DNA of 64,000 bases from Desulfocapsa sp050291935 (GCA_050291935.1 JBNKKR010000014.1:15808-79807), one strand, 5' to 3'; counted from the first letter of the stretch, positions 1 through 9,116 are shown. Notes: generated by a model not told the origin, from the letters alone. Program-made: numbers and translations.

Positions 1-1041
1 AGTGTCATAGATGCTTTCTTTAGTCGTGTGGCCGGCATGAACTTCTACGATGACCAATCGATGACCACCAGGGAACTTTTTGAAGAATTCTTCCCCGGTC
101 GCTCAGGTGTCCATCGCTTACTGATGGAGCCCATCAGTTATGCTAATGGTTCCACCCTTGATGATCCTGCAATTACCTACGGTATAGTCTTTTCAAACTT
201 TATGAATAAAGGTGTTTTCACCTTTGAAGGCGGGACGGACAAGCTTATCGGTATGATGCAAAAGGAACTTGAACGAAACGGGGTCACCATCTGCACTTCA
301 GCAAAGGTTGAACGAATCGTGGTGGACAAGGGTATCGTTCGAGGAGTTGAAGTTCAGGGAAAAATGATATCCTGCGATGCAGTTGTCTCCAATTCCGGGA
401 TCACCAATACCATTTACAACCTTGCCGGCCCCGATTCTTTTAGTAGCGAATTTATGGCAAAAGCCGATACAATCAGGGTCAACAACTCATCGTGCCAGGT
501 GTATATGGGCGTAAAAAAAGAAGAAAAAATTGACGATATCGGCGATTTACTCTTCACCTCAACAGCCCCTGAATTTGACTCAAGTGAACTTTGTGATTTC
601 AAAACCAAATCAAAAACATTTTCCGTATATTATCCCAAAACACGGCCTGGGCATGATCGTTATACCATCGTTGCATCGATGAACTCCCACTATGATGACT
701 GGAATGGACTTTCAGAAACGCAATATCTTATTGAAAAACAAAATCTAATCAATAGGACACTTACTGATCTGGAACGATACTTTCCAGGAGCAAAGGATAA
801 AATGGATTGGGTTGAAGCCGCAACTCCAACCACATTTAATCGCTATACCCTTCATACCAGAGGCACTTCTTTTGGGACTAAATTTGAAGGATTGGATATC
901 TCTCGTTCAATTTTTAAAGAAGTTGGTGGCTTATTTCATGTCGGTTCTGTTGGAATAATTATGTCTGGATGGCTGGGGGCCATTAACTACGGGGTAATTG
1001 TTGCAAATGATGTCGACGCATATATGAGAAGTCTCCCATGA
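1..1041 (+). CDS. CrtI/CrtISO-like FAD-dependent oxidoreductase (5' end outside window)
   Basis: The reading frame is open from base 1, so the N-terminal Rossmann FAD motif lies outside the window. The visible part resembles the phytoene desaturase/carotenoid isomerase amine-oxidase superfamily: a middle block with FEGGTDKLIGMM (pattern of CrtI-type proteins, where the substrate domain meets the FAD fold) and a C-terminal FAD-contact block GGLFHVGSVGIIMSGWLGA followed by a helix. Such enzymes desaturate, isomerise or saturate polyene or lipid chains. The 3' end overlaps the next gene by 4 bases (ATGA), so it is translationally coupled to fabG-like and fabZ-like genes. This context suggests a fatty-acyl or polyene pathway rather than classic carotenoid synthesis; the substrate is unknown. 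Confidence 0.75.
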   Translation, partial: SVIDAFFSRVAGMNFYDDQSMTTRELFEEFFPGRSGVHRLLMEPISYANGSTLDDPAITYGIVFSNFMNKGVFTFEGGTDKLIGMMQKELERNGVTICTSAKVERIVVDKGIVRGVEVQGKMISCDAVVSNSGITNTIYNLAGPDSFSSEFMAKADTIRVNNSSCQVYMGVKKEEKIDDIGDLLFTSTAPEFDSSELCDFKTKSKTFSVYYPKTRPGHDRYTIVASMNSHYDDWNGLSETQYLIEKQNLINRTLTDLERYFPGAKDKMDWVEAATPTTFNRYTLHTRGTSFGTKFEGLDISRSIFKEVGGLFHVGSVGIIMSGWLGAINYGVIVANDVDAYMRSLP

Positions 1042-1778
1042 ATAGTTTTCAAGGACAACGTGTGGTCATTACCGGTGCCAGCCGGGGAATTGGCAAGGCA
1101 ATAGCCCTTGCATTTTTACATAAGGGTGCAACCGTCATCGGTGTTTATGGCGGCAACCATACCTCTGCTGAGCAATGCAAAGAAGAATGTTTATCCTTTG
1201 GGGATAAATTTGAACTCCACCAATGTGACGTGGCAGATGCAAAGCAGGTTGAAACCTTCTATCAATATATTGAAGAACGTTTTGATTCCATTGATGTTCT
1301 TATCAATAACGCCGGGATTAGAAAAGATAAGCTTCTGGCAATGATGGATCACGACAGCTGGCAACAGGTTTTGGACATTAATCTCGGTGGCACCTTCAAC
1401 ATGTGTAAACATGGTGTTTTGCTGATGCTTAAACAAAAATATGGCCGGATTATCAATATTAGTTCCCCCGTTGCCCACTTAGGTTTTGCAGGCCAAACAA
1501 ACTATGGCGCATCAAAGGCTGGACAAGTCGGCTTAACAAGGAGCCTTTCTAAAGAAATTGCTAAAAAGAAGATCACCGTTAACTGCGTTGCTCCTGGATT
1601 TATTGACACAGAACTGATTGCAGATTTGTCACCAGAACAGATCAAAGCCTATAAGAAGAGCGTTCCCATGCGTCGTTTTGGCAAGGTTGAAGAAGTTGCC
1701 GCCGCTGTCCTCTTTTTGGCATCAAAGGAGGCCTCATATATTAGTGGAAGTGTGTTGGAAGTAAGTGGAGGTCTATAG
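1038..1778 (+). CDS. FabG-like short-chain dehydrogenase (3-oxoacyl-ACP reductase)
   Basis: A 246-residue classical SDR. The NADP-binding motif TGASRGIG is at residues 12-19, NNAG near 90, the catalytic Ser in INISSPVAH and the YGASK Tyr/Lys pair follow, and the C-terminus has the usual ISGSVLEVSGGL. FabG enzymes reduce 3-oxoacyl-ACP to 3-hydroxyacyl-ACP with NADPH in the cytoplasm. It overlaps the upstream oxidoreductase by 4 bases and is 3 bases from the dehydratase gene, so reduction and dehydration of one acyl chain are probably coupled. Because it sits in a specialised cluster rather than with acpP/fabD/fabF, it is probably a pathway-specific paralogue. Confidence 0.85.
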   Translation: MNSFQGQRVVITGASRGIGKAIALAFLHKGATVIGVYGGNHTSAEQCKEECLSFGDKFELHQCDVADAKQVETFYQYIEERFDSIDVLINNAGIRKDKLLAMMDHDSWQQVLDINLGGTFNMCKHGVLLMLKQKYGRIINISSPVAHLGFAGQTNYGASKAGQVGLTRSLSKEIAKKKITVNCVAPGFIDTELIADLSPEQIKAYKKSVPMRRFGKVEEVAAAVLFLASKEASYISGSVLEVSGGL

Positions 1779-1781
1779 GCC

Positions 1782-2222
1782 ATGGATAAAATGCAAGACA
1801 TTATGGCCATTATCCCCCATCGCCCCCCCTTCCTCTGGGTGGATAAAATCATTGAATCCACTGCGACTTCCATTGTTACTGAAAAAAAAGTTGCCGAAGA
1901 TTTAGATGTTTTTACAGGACATTATCCACTCCATCCAATTCTTCCGGGGGTATTACTCTGTGAGGGACTTTTCCAGTCCGGGGCGATTCTAATTGCGCTG
2001 CTTACCCAAAAGGAAAAAACATCGCCTGCGGGGGTCCCTGTGGTTACCAGGATTGAAAATGCAAAATTTAAACGCCCGGTGGGGCCAGGGAATACGCTTA
2101 CCATGCAGGTAATTCTTCAGGAAACACTGAGTAATGTCTGGTTTTTAAAAGGTATATCAAGGGTTAAGGGAAAAGTTGCTGCAAAGGTAAATTTTTGCTG
2201 CACTTTGGCCCAACTTCCGTAA
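1782..2222 (+). CDS. FabZ-like 3-hydroxyacyl-ACP dehydratase
   Basis: A 146-residue hotdog-fold protein. It has the FabZ entry motif IIPHRPPFLWVDKI near residue 10, the catalytic His in TGHYPLHPILPGV and the catalytic Glu in LLCEGLFQSGA on the central helix, and RIENAKFKRPVGPG in the position of the family's strand with Lys-Phe-x-x-Pro-Val. The reaction is dehydration of 3-hydroxyacyl-ACP to trans-2-enoyl-ACP. It is the last gene of a three-gene operon and is followed directly by a palindromic repeat. Together with the neighbouring reductase it could build an unsaturated or polyene chain; the product cannot be named from this fragment. Confidence 0.8.
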   Translation: MDKMQDIMAIIPHRPPFLWVDKIIESTATSIVTEKKVAEDLDVFTGHYPLHPILPGVLLCEGLFQSGAILIALLTQKEKTSPAGVPVVTRIENAKFKRPVGPGNTLTMQVILQETLSNVWFLKGISRVKGKVAAKVNFCCTLAQLP

Positions 2223-2223
2223 C

Positions 2224-2370
2224 TAGTGACTGTCCATAAATGGCCCTTTTGCCCGATTTCTGCGTCGCTACGAAAAATAAAAATGCTCACATATGCCTAA
2301 TATGCTGCGCTTTTTATTTTTCTAGTCTCCTTGAACTCGAACAAAATGACCTATTTCTGGACAGACACTA
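2224..2370. repeat. 147-bp palindromic repeat element (copy 1)
   Basis: Imperfect inverted termini TAGTGaCTGTCC and its complement at 2359-2370, an inner pair GAAAAATAAAAA / TTTTTATTTTTC, and a central CATATGCCTAATAT. A second element of identical length and layout but different arm sequence lies at 33587-33733. No coding capacity. It looks like a non-autonomous palindromic mobile repeat (MITE/REP-like) between the fabZ-like gene and tolQ. Confidence 0.7.
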
Positions 2371-2503
2371 ACTAAAATCCTTTATGGTGTCCAAACATAT
2401 CCAACCGACATTTGCTTTGGACGGTTGATCTTTTTGTTAAGGCAAACTATAAAATAGTGGTGCTTAGCAAAATCCATTTCTTTACTTTTAAAGGGAACCT
2501 GAA

Positions 2504-3205
2504 GTGCAACTCTCAATTTCAAATATGATCCTCCATGCCGGTCCTGTTGGGCAGACTGTTATGCTTACCCTGCTCCTCTTTTCCCTCGTTTCCTGGACCA
2601 TTATTTTTATGAAAAGCCGACTGTACCGAAAAGCAGTTCGTCAGTCCGATGCATTTGTTGAAGCGTTCTGGTCCTCAAAGACGCTAAACGATGCGGAAGA
2701 TGCCGCCAGAGAATTTCCCTTAAGCCCCGAAGCTGCTGTTTTTACTGCTGGCTTCGCTGAGCTTCAAAAAATAAATAAAATCAGAAATTTAAAAGATAGC
2801 GGTAAGAGTAATGAACCCCTTGAAATGCAACTTGCCACCATGGATAATCTCAAGCGGGCCATTAGAAAGGCTGAATCCCAGGAAGTTGCCAGTTTAGGCA
2901 ATAATCTTCAATTTCTTGCCACAACCGGTTCTGCGACCCCTTTTATAGGCCTTTTTGGTACTGTTTGGGGCATCATGGCATCTTTTCATGATATTGGACT
3001 TCGTGGTTCTGCCTCCTTAGCTGTGGTTGCTCCCGGTATCTCTGAGGCGCTTGTTGCAACTGCGGCAGGACTGGCCGTTGCTATCCCTGCCGTTATTGCC
3101 TATAATTTTTTTGCAAACCGACTGGTTGAGATTGAAAGTGAAATGCAAAATTTTTCCACCGATTTTTTAAACCTTGTGGAAAGAGACCTGCTGAGCAGAG
3201 TATAA
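2504..3205 (+). CDS. tolQ: TolQ/ExbB-family proton channel subunit
   Basis: A 233-residue inner-membrane protein with a first hydrophobic segment near residues 15-37 and a pair near 145-165 and 180-205, the TolQ/ExbB topology. The conserved pore block reads ATTGSATPFIGLFGTVWGIM. With TolR it forms the proton-driven motor that energises TolA for outer-membrane constriction. A GTG start is used, preceded by a weak AGGGAA at about 8 bases; no ATG fits the family length. First gene of tolQRAB-cpoB, with the gap to tolR only 12 bases. TolQ versus ExbB is decided by the following tolR, tolA and tolB. Confidence 0.9.
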   Translation: MQLSISNMILHAGPVGQTVMLTLLLFSLVSWTIIFMKSRLYRKAVRQSDAFVEAFWSSKTLNDAEDAAREFPLSPEAAVFTAGFAELQKINKIRNLKDSGKSNEPLEMQLATMDNLKRAIRKAESQEVASLGNNLQFLATTGSATPFIGLFGTVWGIMASFHDIGLRGSASLAVVAPGISEALVATAAGLAVAIPAVIAYNFFANRLVEIESEMQNFSTDFLNLVERDLLSRV

Positions 3206-3217
3206 GGAAGATAGTCT

Positions 3218-3637
3218 ATGGGTTTCAATACGGGAAGGTCTAGAAGTGGGTTGGTGTCAGAAATCAATGTGACCCCACTTGTGGATGTTATGCTGGTACT
3301 TTTGATCATATTTATGGTCACCGCCCCAATGATGACCCAGGGGCTTGAGGTTGACCTTCCTGAGACCACGGCAAAATCCTTGCGACAAAAAGAAAAGCCT
3401 ATCATCATTACCCTTGAAAAAGATGGTCAACTCAGTATAAATAAAACAAAAGTGAGTATGCCTCTTTTTAAACAGCAACTCAAACAACAATTTACCAAGG
3501 ACAAGGAACAGCCCATCTTTCTAAAGGCCGATAAAAATGTTGCCTATGGTACCGTGGCAACAGTTATGGCTGAGGTAAAGGCCGCCGGTTTTGAAAAACT
3601 GGGCATGATCACTGAGCCTAAACCAGACTCTGACTGA
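3218..3637 (+). CDS. tolR: TolR/ExbD-family motor subunit
   Basis: 139 residues with one N-terminal transmembrane helix. The signature SEINVTPLVDVMLVLLIIFM contains the Asp that carries the proton in the TolQ-TolR channel, and it is followed by a periplasmic domain ending in VAYGTVATVMAEVKAAGF. Works with TolQ in the inner membrane to convert proton-motive force into TolA movement. A GGAAG Shine-Dalgarno lies 8-12 bases before ATG. Length and motif order are normal for TolR. Confidence 0.92.
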   Translation: MGFNTGRSRSGLVSEINVTPLVDVMLVLLIIFMVTAPMMTQGLEVDLPETTAKSLRQKEKPIIITLEKDGQLSINKTKVSMPLFKQQLKQQFTKDKEQPIFLKADKNVAYGTVATVMAEVKAAGFEKLGMITEPKPDSD

Positions 3638-3639
3638 TT

Positions 3640-4560
3640 TTGAACAACGATTACTCCATAAATGCACGTTCAATTGGCTGGAAAATCCCCTTTAATCTGG
3701 CAGTATTGTTTCATGCCTGCGTAGTTTTATCTGCGATAATTCTTCCAAAATACTTACAGCAAAGAACAGAACTTCCTGATTTCACATCGGTAAACCTTAT
3801 AAATATAGCAGAACCCATGCCGGAAGCACCCGTCATGCCAGCTCCTTCTGCCAAGACACCAGAGCCCGCACAAGAAATCCCTGTGGTTCCCAAGGTGGAA
3901 AAAATTGCCTCTGTTGCGCCCATCGCAGAAGAAGTAAAACCAGTACAGACAGAAGCTGCGCCCAAGGCAATATCCATTAAGCCCTTAAAACGTAAAATTA
4001 AGAAAAAGGTTCCACCCGGTCGCAGTACCGAAGATATTGAAAGAAAAAGACGGCTTGTGGAACAAAAGAAGGCCCTTGCCAGACAACAGGCACTGGAAGC
4101 ACAAAGCAGAAGACTACAGGAAGAAGCAAAAAGGCAACGCGAAATTGCTGAAGCTGAAGCAAAACTTGCTGCCGAGCAGGCGCTTTCCATGTTAAAACGA
4201 TCACTCAAAGCCGAAGCTGCGGCTGGCAACACTTCCCAGAGAAGCAGTGCAGGCGGTGGCAGCACAAGTGTTCTAGAAGCTCAATATTTTTCTTCAATTT
4301 TTGATCATCTCCATAAATTTTGGGCACTACCCAAGGTCAAACAATGGGATCCTCAGCTCCACGCCATTGTGGTTATTACCATAGGGAGTAATGGAAAAAT
4401 TCTCAAACATCATTTTGAAAAACGCTCGGGAGATCGCGTTTTTGACCAGTTTGTCAACAGAACCATCCAGGATGCAGACCCTTTACCTGGTATTCCCAAA
4501 GCCCTTAGGAAAAATCAATTCACCATAGGGCTTCGCTTTAAACCTGGACAGATACAATAG
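3640..4560 (+). CDS. tolA: TolA-like protein with TonB/TolA C-terminal domain
   Basis: 306 residues beginning at a TTG codon two bases after the tolR stop. An N-terminal membrane anchor (about 18-38) is followed by a Pro/Ala/Glu-rich stretch (50-120), a long Lys/Arg/Glu/Ala-rich helix (125-190, with many KR-AE-type repeats) and a globular C-terminal domain (about 205-306) containing VVITIGSNGKILKHHFEKRSGD, the strand-turn signature of TolA/TonB energy-transducing domains. It spans the periplasm and connects TolQR to TolB/Pal. The helix is shorter than in E. coli TolA. Confidence 0.85.
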   Translation: MNNDYSINARSIGWKIPFNLAVLFHACVVLSAIILPKYLQQRTELPDFTSVNLINIAEPMPEAPVMPAPSAKTPEPAQEIPVVPKVEKIASVAPIAEEVKPVQTEAAPKAISIKPLKRKIKKKVPPGRSTEDIERKRRLVEQKKALARQQALEAQSRRLQEEAKRQREIAEAEAKLAAEQALSMLKRSLKAEAAAGNTSQRSSAGGGSTSVLEAQYFSSIFDHLHKFWALPKVKQWDPQLHAIVVITIGSNGKILKHHFEKRSGDRVFDQFVNRTIQDADPLPGIPKALRKNQFTIGLRFKPGQIQ

Positions 4561-4619
4561 TAAATCGGTTCATTGTATTTTAAATAGTATTATTTATGCC
4601 ATAACCATAGAGCGTAGCT

Positions 4620-5906
4620 ATGAAACTTCGTATTTTCACATCTCTTCTTTTTATTCTTCTTGCCTTTCCGGTTTTTGCCGAAACTAAAGACCTTGTCTAC
4701 CTTGACATCACCTCGCCGGATGCGAGAAAGGTGAATATTGCTGTACCTTGGTTTGTCAACAAACAAGCGCCTGACCAGCTACAGCCTTTTGGCAAGGAAC
4801 TAGCAGAAATAGTAGGCAAAGCTTTGGAGTTTCATGGGATTATATCGTTAATCCCCGGGGATCAATACGGCAATCGCCAGAATAGTGATTGGAAAAGTAT
4901 AGGGGCCGATTTTGTTGTTCAGGGAACATATACCGGCACAGCAAAGGGCATTGTCCTTGAAATTCGATTATTGGATGTCGCCGCCGGTGATATGCTTATG
5001 GGAAAACGCTATAACGGTACCACCAATAAACGTAATGATATGCTCTTTCGTTTTAGCAATGCGGTGATCAAAGAACTCACCGGCAAAGATGGAATAGCTG
5101 CCAGTAAGATCGCTTTTGTGTCCGATAGAACAAACGCCAAAGAGGTCTATTTCACCGATATATTAGGACTGCAAATACGACAAATCACCCGTCACAAAAA
5201 TCTGGTTGTATCTCCTCGTTTTGTTCCGGGTGGAAACTATCTCACCTATACTTCCTATCACTCCGGCAACCAAAACCTCTATATCACCGATCTTTCTCAA
5301 TCCAGTACAACAAGGCCCCTATCAAGACGAAAAGGGATGAATCTTGCCCCTGCCTGGTCACCGGACGGAAGACGAATGATTCTTACGTTAAGCAAGGACG
5401 GCAATCCTGATTTGTTCCTCATGGACCGAAAAGGCAAAATTCTCAAACAATTGACCAGACGTTCCGGGATTAATGTTTCTCCAACCTGGTCACCAGATGG
5501 AAAAAAAATCGCCTTTGTTTCCGATAGAAGCGGTAAACCGCAAATTTACGTGATGAACCTCAAAACGGAAGCAGTACAACGCATTACCTTTAAAGGACAT
5601 GAAAATGCGGAGCCCGACTGGTCGCCTGTTGAGAATCTACTCTGCTATTCAAGTCTTGTTGAGGGAAAATATCAAATTTTCACCATTGCTCCCGAACCCG
5701 GTGCAATTGCAAACCAGGTCACTACCGGAACCGGACATCACGAATCCCCCAGTTGGTCGCCCGATGGAAAACAGATACTTTTTTCACTAAGGGAAGACAA
5801 AACACAAAAGATTTATGCTATTATGAAAAATGGTAGCTATATGAGACAACTGTTCACCCTTTCAGGTAACCAGACCTATCCACGCTGGGCTGCCCAGGAA
5901 AGATAA
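4620..5906 (+). CDS. tolB: TolB periplasmic beta-propeller protein
   Basis: 428 residues with a signal peptide (MKLRIFTSLLFILLAFPVFA, cleavage about residue 20-21). The N-terminal alpha/beta domain (25-170) is followed by six TolB-type propeller blades, visible as repeats of SPTWSPDGKKIAFVSDRSGK, APAWSPDGRRMILTLSKDGN and similar. TolB binds Pal and colicin-type partners in the periplasm and links the Tol motor to the outer membrane. It is 60 bases after tolA and 36 before cpoB. The Pal gene that usually follows tolB is absent here. Confidence 0.93.
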   Translation: MKLRIFTSLLFILLAFPVFAETKDLVYLDITSPDARKVNIAVPWFVNKQAPDQLQPFGKELAEIVGKALEFHGIISLIPGDQYGNRQNSDWKSIGADFVVQGTYTGTAKGIVLEIRLLDVAAGDMLMGKRYNGTTNKRNDMLFRFSNAVIKELTGKDGIAASKIAFVSDRTNAKEVYFTDILGLQIRQITRHKNLVVSPRFVPGGNYLTYTSYHSGNQNLYITDLSQSSTTRPLSRRKGMNLAPAWSPDGRRMILTLSKDGNPDLFLMDRKGKILKQLTRRSGINVSPTWSPDGKKIAFVSDRSGKPQIYVMNLKTEAVQRITFKGHENAEPDWSPVENLLCYSSLVEGKYQIFTIAPEPGAIANQVTTGTGHHESPSWSPDGKQILFSLREDKTQKIYAIMKNGSYMRQLFTLSGNQTYPRWAAQER

Positions 5907-5941
5907 TTGCTCTATTCCTCTACAAAACGCACAGACATCCC

Positions 5942-6949
5942 ATGAAAAAAAAATATATCACTCCACTCGTTGTCATTGGCCTTCTTCCACTCCTTAGCAG
6001 TTGTGCATCTCAGCAAGATGTACAGACACTGAACTATCACGTTCGGACCATCAATAAAAAGCTGGAGGACATGAAAGTCAATACGGTTGATCAGATGCAG
6101 CAGCGACAGGCTAATTCTTCCGGCATAATTGATGAGCTGCAAAAGGATATTCTTAGGTTGAAATCGCAACTGGAAGAGAATGCCCATATGAATCGTATGC
6201 TTCAGGAACAGAATAAGGAATTGCAGCTTGCCATTGAGAATATCAGTTCTACTCAGGAAGAGTTACTCAACGCTAAATTTTCTGAGCTGAACGCGAGAAT
6301 TGCCACTCAAAATGAATCGTTGCAGGCAATTCAAAAGGCCAGGGTTCAAGAAGCAAAAAGAAGGTCCCAGGCAGCAACCAGAGCTGCAGAAGAGGCAATG
6401 CGCAAAGCCCAGGCTGCGAAAGCTTCGCAATCAGCATCTACTGACCGGCAGGGTATTTTACATATCCAACCCCTTGCCAAAAAACGGATGATTCATCAGG
6501 AAGCAAAACCAGTTGCACACACAGCTCTTCCAGAACAAAAAAAGGTTGGCACCACACCAGCATCGGTTCCAACTCCCGTTGAACTTGACAGTTATTCGGT
6601 TGCCCAGCAGAAATATCGTGATGGTGACTTTAGTGGTGCTTACCAACTTTTTGCCAAAAACGCTGAAAATAAATCAGACAAAGAAACGGCCATCAGGGCT
6701 CGTTATATGATGGGTGAATCACTTTATAAGCAGGGACAATTTGATCAGGCAATAATCCAATACCAAAAGATCATCACCAACTATCCCGGAAATCCACAAG
6801 CTGCAAAGGCCTTACTCAGGCAAGGAGATTCGTTTGAACAACTCTCTGATAAGGAGACGGCAAAAATTATCTATAAAAAATTAACCCTTGCTTACCCAAC
6901 TTCCCCCGAAGCAGAGACAGCGAAAAAGAAAATGGCGGCACTCCAATAA
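5942..6949 (+). CDS. cpoB: CpoB/YbgF-like lipoprotein, coiled coil plus TPR
   Basis: 335 residues. The N-terminus is a lipoprotein signal with lipobox LSSC (Cys at about residue 20). Residues 25-150 are predicted coiled coil (Leu/Gln/Glu heptads), 150-210 a variable linker, and 210-335 a tandem TPR block (YSVAQQKYRDGDFSGAYQLF, QFDQAIIQYQKIITNYPGN, SPEAETAKKKMAAL) typical of the 'tol-pal system protein YbgF' family. CpoB coordinates Tol function with peptidoglycan synthesis at the septum. The lipid anchor differs from the soluble E. coli protein and may let this protein take part of the role of the missing Pal; that is inference. Confidence 0.85.
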   Translation: MKKKYITPLVVIGLLPLLSSCASQQDVQTLNYHVRTINKKLEDMKVNTVDQMQQRQANSSGIIDELQKDILRLKSQLEENAHMNRMLQEQNKELQLAIENISSTQEELLNAKFSELNARIATQNESLQAIQKARVQEAKRRSQAATRAAEEAMRKAQAAKASQSASTDRQGILHIQPLAKKRMIHQEAKPVAHTALPEQKKVGTTPASVPTPVELDSYSVAQQKYRDGDFSGAYQLFAKNAENKSDKETAIRARYMMGESLYKQGQFDQAIIQYQKIITNYPGNPQAAKALLRQGDSFEQLSDKETAKIIYKKLTLAYPTSPEAETAKKKMAALQ

Positions 6950-6973
6950 AAGGGTTTACCCAACCGTATCAGA

Positions 6974-7726
6974 ATGGAAAAAATACGCCTTGATGAACTA
7001 GTGCTACGCACAAAACTCTGTGACGACATAGACCAGGCAAGGCGTCTTATCATCGCAGGAGAGGTCTTTATTGGTGCAAACCGGGCAGATAAGGCCGGAA
7101 TGCTCTTCCCCATTACGGCAGCACCTTACCTTAAGGAGAAATGCCCCTTTGTTTCCCGTGGGGGATACAAGCTTGACGGTGCATTAAAGAGTTTTTCGCT
7201 TTCCCCCAAGGGATATACCTGCCTTGATATAGGGGCTTCAACGGGAGGCTTCACCGATTGTCTTCTGCAACATGGTGCGAAAAAAGTTTATGCAGTTGAT
7301 GTTGCTTATGGAATGCTTCACTGGAAGCTCCGCCAGGACAAACGAGTTATAGTGATTGAACGGTTTAACGCAAGAAATATTAGTAGTGCACAAATACCTG
7401 AAAAAATAGATCTTGTGGTAATTGATGCCGCCTTTATTTCACTCACCAAACTGCTCCCTCCTCTCCTGCCACTCTTGGTAAGATCCGGGACCATTATTTG
7501 CCTTGTCAAACCACAATTTGAGCTTGCAAAAGAATATATTCCAAAAGGCGGTGTGGTAAGAAAAAAAGAGCATCACCAACAGGCCATTGACAAGATTGTA
7601 TCCTTTGCTTTGCACCTTGGACTTGATGTATCCGCGCCTGCCAACAGCCCAATTCTTGGTCCCAAGGGGAACAAGGAGTTTCTCTTACAAATGAGGGTTA
7701 AGCCTCTTTCTCAAGTCGATCAATAA
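6974..7726 (+). CDS. tlyA: TlyA-type rRNA 2'-O-methyltransferase
   Basis: 250 residues. Residues 1-60 form an S4 RNA-binding domain (RLDELVLRTKLCDDIDQARRL), followed by an FtsJ/RrmJ-type methyltransferase with SAM motif LDIGASTGGFTDCLLQHGA at about 80-100, and conserved VVIDAAFISLTKLLP and LVKPQFE segments carrying the catalytic Asp/Lys set. TlyA methylates ribose in 16S and 23S rRNA. It starts 25 bases after cpoB, so it may be in the tol transcript. Its last 29 bases overlap the 3' end of the convergent BepA-like gene. Confidence 0.9.
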   Translation: MEKIRLDELVLRTKLCDDIDQARRLIIAGEVFIGANRADKAGMLFPITAAPYLKEKCPFVSRGGYKLDGALKSFSLSPKGYTCLDIGASTGGFTDCLLQHGAKKVYAVDVAYGMLHWKLRQDKRVIVIERFNARNISSAQIPEKIDLVVIDAAFISLTKLLPPLLPLLVRSGTIICLVKPQFELAKEYIPKGGVVRKKEHHQQAIDKIVSFALHLGLDVSAPANSPILGPKGNKEFLLQMRVKPLSQVDQ

Positions 7727-9116
7727 GGGCCATCGTCTCTTCCACATCTTTCTTTTTATCCACGGGTAAAGTTTTGTCGTGCAGAGCCTTGGCAAGGGAT
7801 TCACGGGCAAGCTTGAGTTTTCCTTCATAAAGATAGTACTTTCCAAGATAATAGGATGATACAGCGTTTTCTCCCTGTTCCGTCTTTACTTTTCCAAGTT
7901 CAAAATAGAGCTGTGAATAAAACGGCGTTGCATTCTTTAATTCTTGAAAATAGTGTTCTGCCTTTTGCAGATCACCAAGTTGATGATAGACCCGTGCTAG
8001 TTGAAAGATTGCCCAATGATCATTTCTATTCTTATCATGGCCTTGCCTAATAAGATTTAATGCTTTTTCCAGGTTTCCATCCTCCATTTCAACCAGCCCC
8101 ATATCCACCAAAAGAATTGGCCTGTCCGGAAAAAAATCAATAACCTGCTGGAGTCGTTTCCTCGACGATTCCAAGTTGTTTTCGAGGCGATCTAGCTGTG
8201 ATAGACCGTATAGGACCATAATACGGCTTTCCGGGGAAAGGGATTGATTTGTAAGTTTTCCGTTATACATATTTCTTAGTACCTTGCCATCTTTTACCAG
8301 GGAAAGCATCCGATAGCGCATACGAGAAAAGGAAAAATTGTCTGTTTTCTTAAAATCTTCAGGCTGTTGTTCTTCATAGTCTATCAATGACTGCACATAA
8401 TCAAGTCTGCTTGCAGGATCAGGGTGGGTCATCAAATATTGAGGTACATTGTCTCCCAATGAATAGCGACTGATTCGTCGCATTACCCGTAACATATCTA
8501 CCTGGCCCTGGGGAAATCTTCCCATTTTCTTCATCCATCCATAGGCCAAAAGGTCTGCCTCTTCCTCCGCTTCCCTTGAAAAATGCAAACTTGCTGTTTG
8601 CCCAGCGGCCAGGGAACCAGCCAACAGCGCTTGGCTGAGCTCTCCAGCGCCAAGGGCGATACTTGCCAAGGCAAGCACGGAGGTAGCCACTGTCACCTTT
8701 GTATTCTTATCAATTCCCTTGGCAATATGCCGTGATACGACATGCCCAATTTCATGGGCAAGGACCGATACCAATTCATCTTCGGTTTCCATCTTTTCGA
8801 TAAGCCCCGTGTAAAAGAAAATAAGGCCTGATGGTGCAGCAAAGGCATTAAACTGGGATGATTGAATAATGCTAAAGTGATAGTCAAAATATTGTACTCC
8901 GGCAACTTCAAGGACCTCATCACCCAACATATTGATATATTGATCAATATCAGGATCGTCAAGGAGCGAAAAGGCCTGCCGGATCTGATACAAAAGTTGT
9001 TCCCCAAGCTCCTTTTCTTCTCCAATACTAAGACCATACACATGGGATGCACATGTCCCTAAAAAAAAGCTGCAAAGCGTTACAAAGAGAATACATTTAC
9101 GTAAAACAATCTTCAT
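7698..9116 (-). CDS. BepA-like periplasmic M48 metalloprotease with TPR domain
   Basis: 472 residues with a signal peptide ending near ATCASHVYG-L. The M48 peptidase domain (about 35-270) holds the zinc motif HEIGHVVSRH and a downstream EEEADLLAYGW providing the third ligand Glu. Residues 290-470 are TPR-like helical pairs (e.g. ILLVDMGLVEMEDGNLEKAL, WAIFQLARVYHQLGDLQKAE). BepA/YfgC proteases act in outer-membrane protein quality control, clearing or helping LptD and BAM substrates. Its ATG overlaps the oleD stop by 4 bases (ATGA), making it the last gene of the oleBCD operon, which is an odd partner; it also overlaps tlyA tail-to-tail. Confidence 0.87.
   Translation of the reverse strand: MKIVLRKCILFVTLCSFFLGTCASHVYGLSIGEEKELGEQLLYQIRQAFSLLDDPDIDQYINMLGDEVLEVAGVQYFDYHFSIIQSSQFNAFAAPSGLIFFYTGLIEKMETEDELVSVLAHEIGHVVSRHIAKGIDKNTKVTVATSVLALASIALGAGELSQALLAGSLAAGQTASLHFSREAEEEADLLAYGWMKKMGRFPQGQVDMLRVMRRISRYSLGDNVPQYLMTHPDPASRLDYVQSLIDYEEQQPEDFKKTDNFSFSRMRYRMLSLVKDGKVLRNMYNGKLTNQSLSPESRIMVLYGLSQLDRLENNLESSRKRLQQVIDFFPDRPILLVDMGLVEMEDGNLEKALNLIRQGHDKNRNDHWAIFQLARVYHQLGDLQKAEHYFQELKNATPFYSQLYFELGKVKTEQGENAVSSYYLGKYYLYEGKLKLARESLAKALHDKTLPVDKKKDVEETMALIDRLEKEA

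Noticed and set aside
3711..4265. 184-codon frame opposite tolA
   Set aside because: It is a shadow of the Ala/Lys/Glu-rich tolA codons; no start signal and no recognisable domain.
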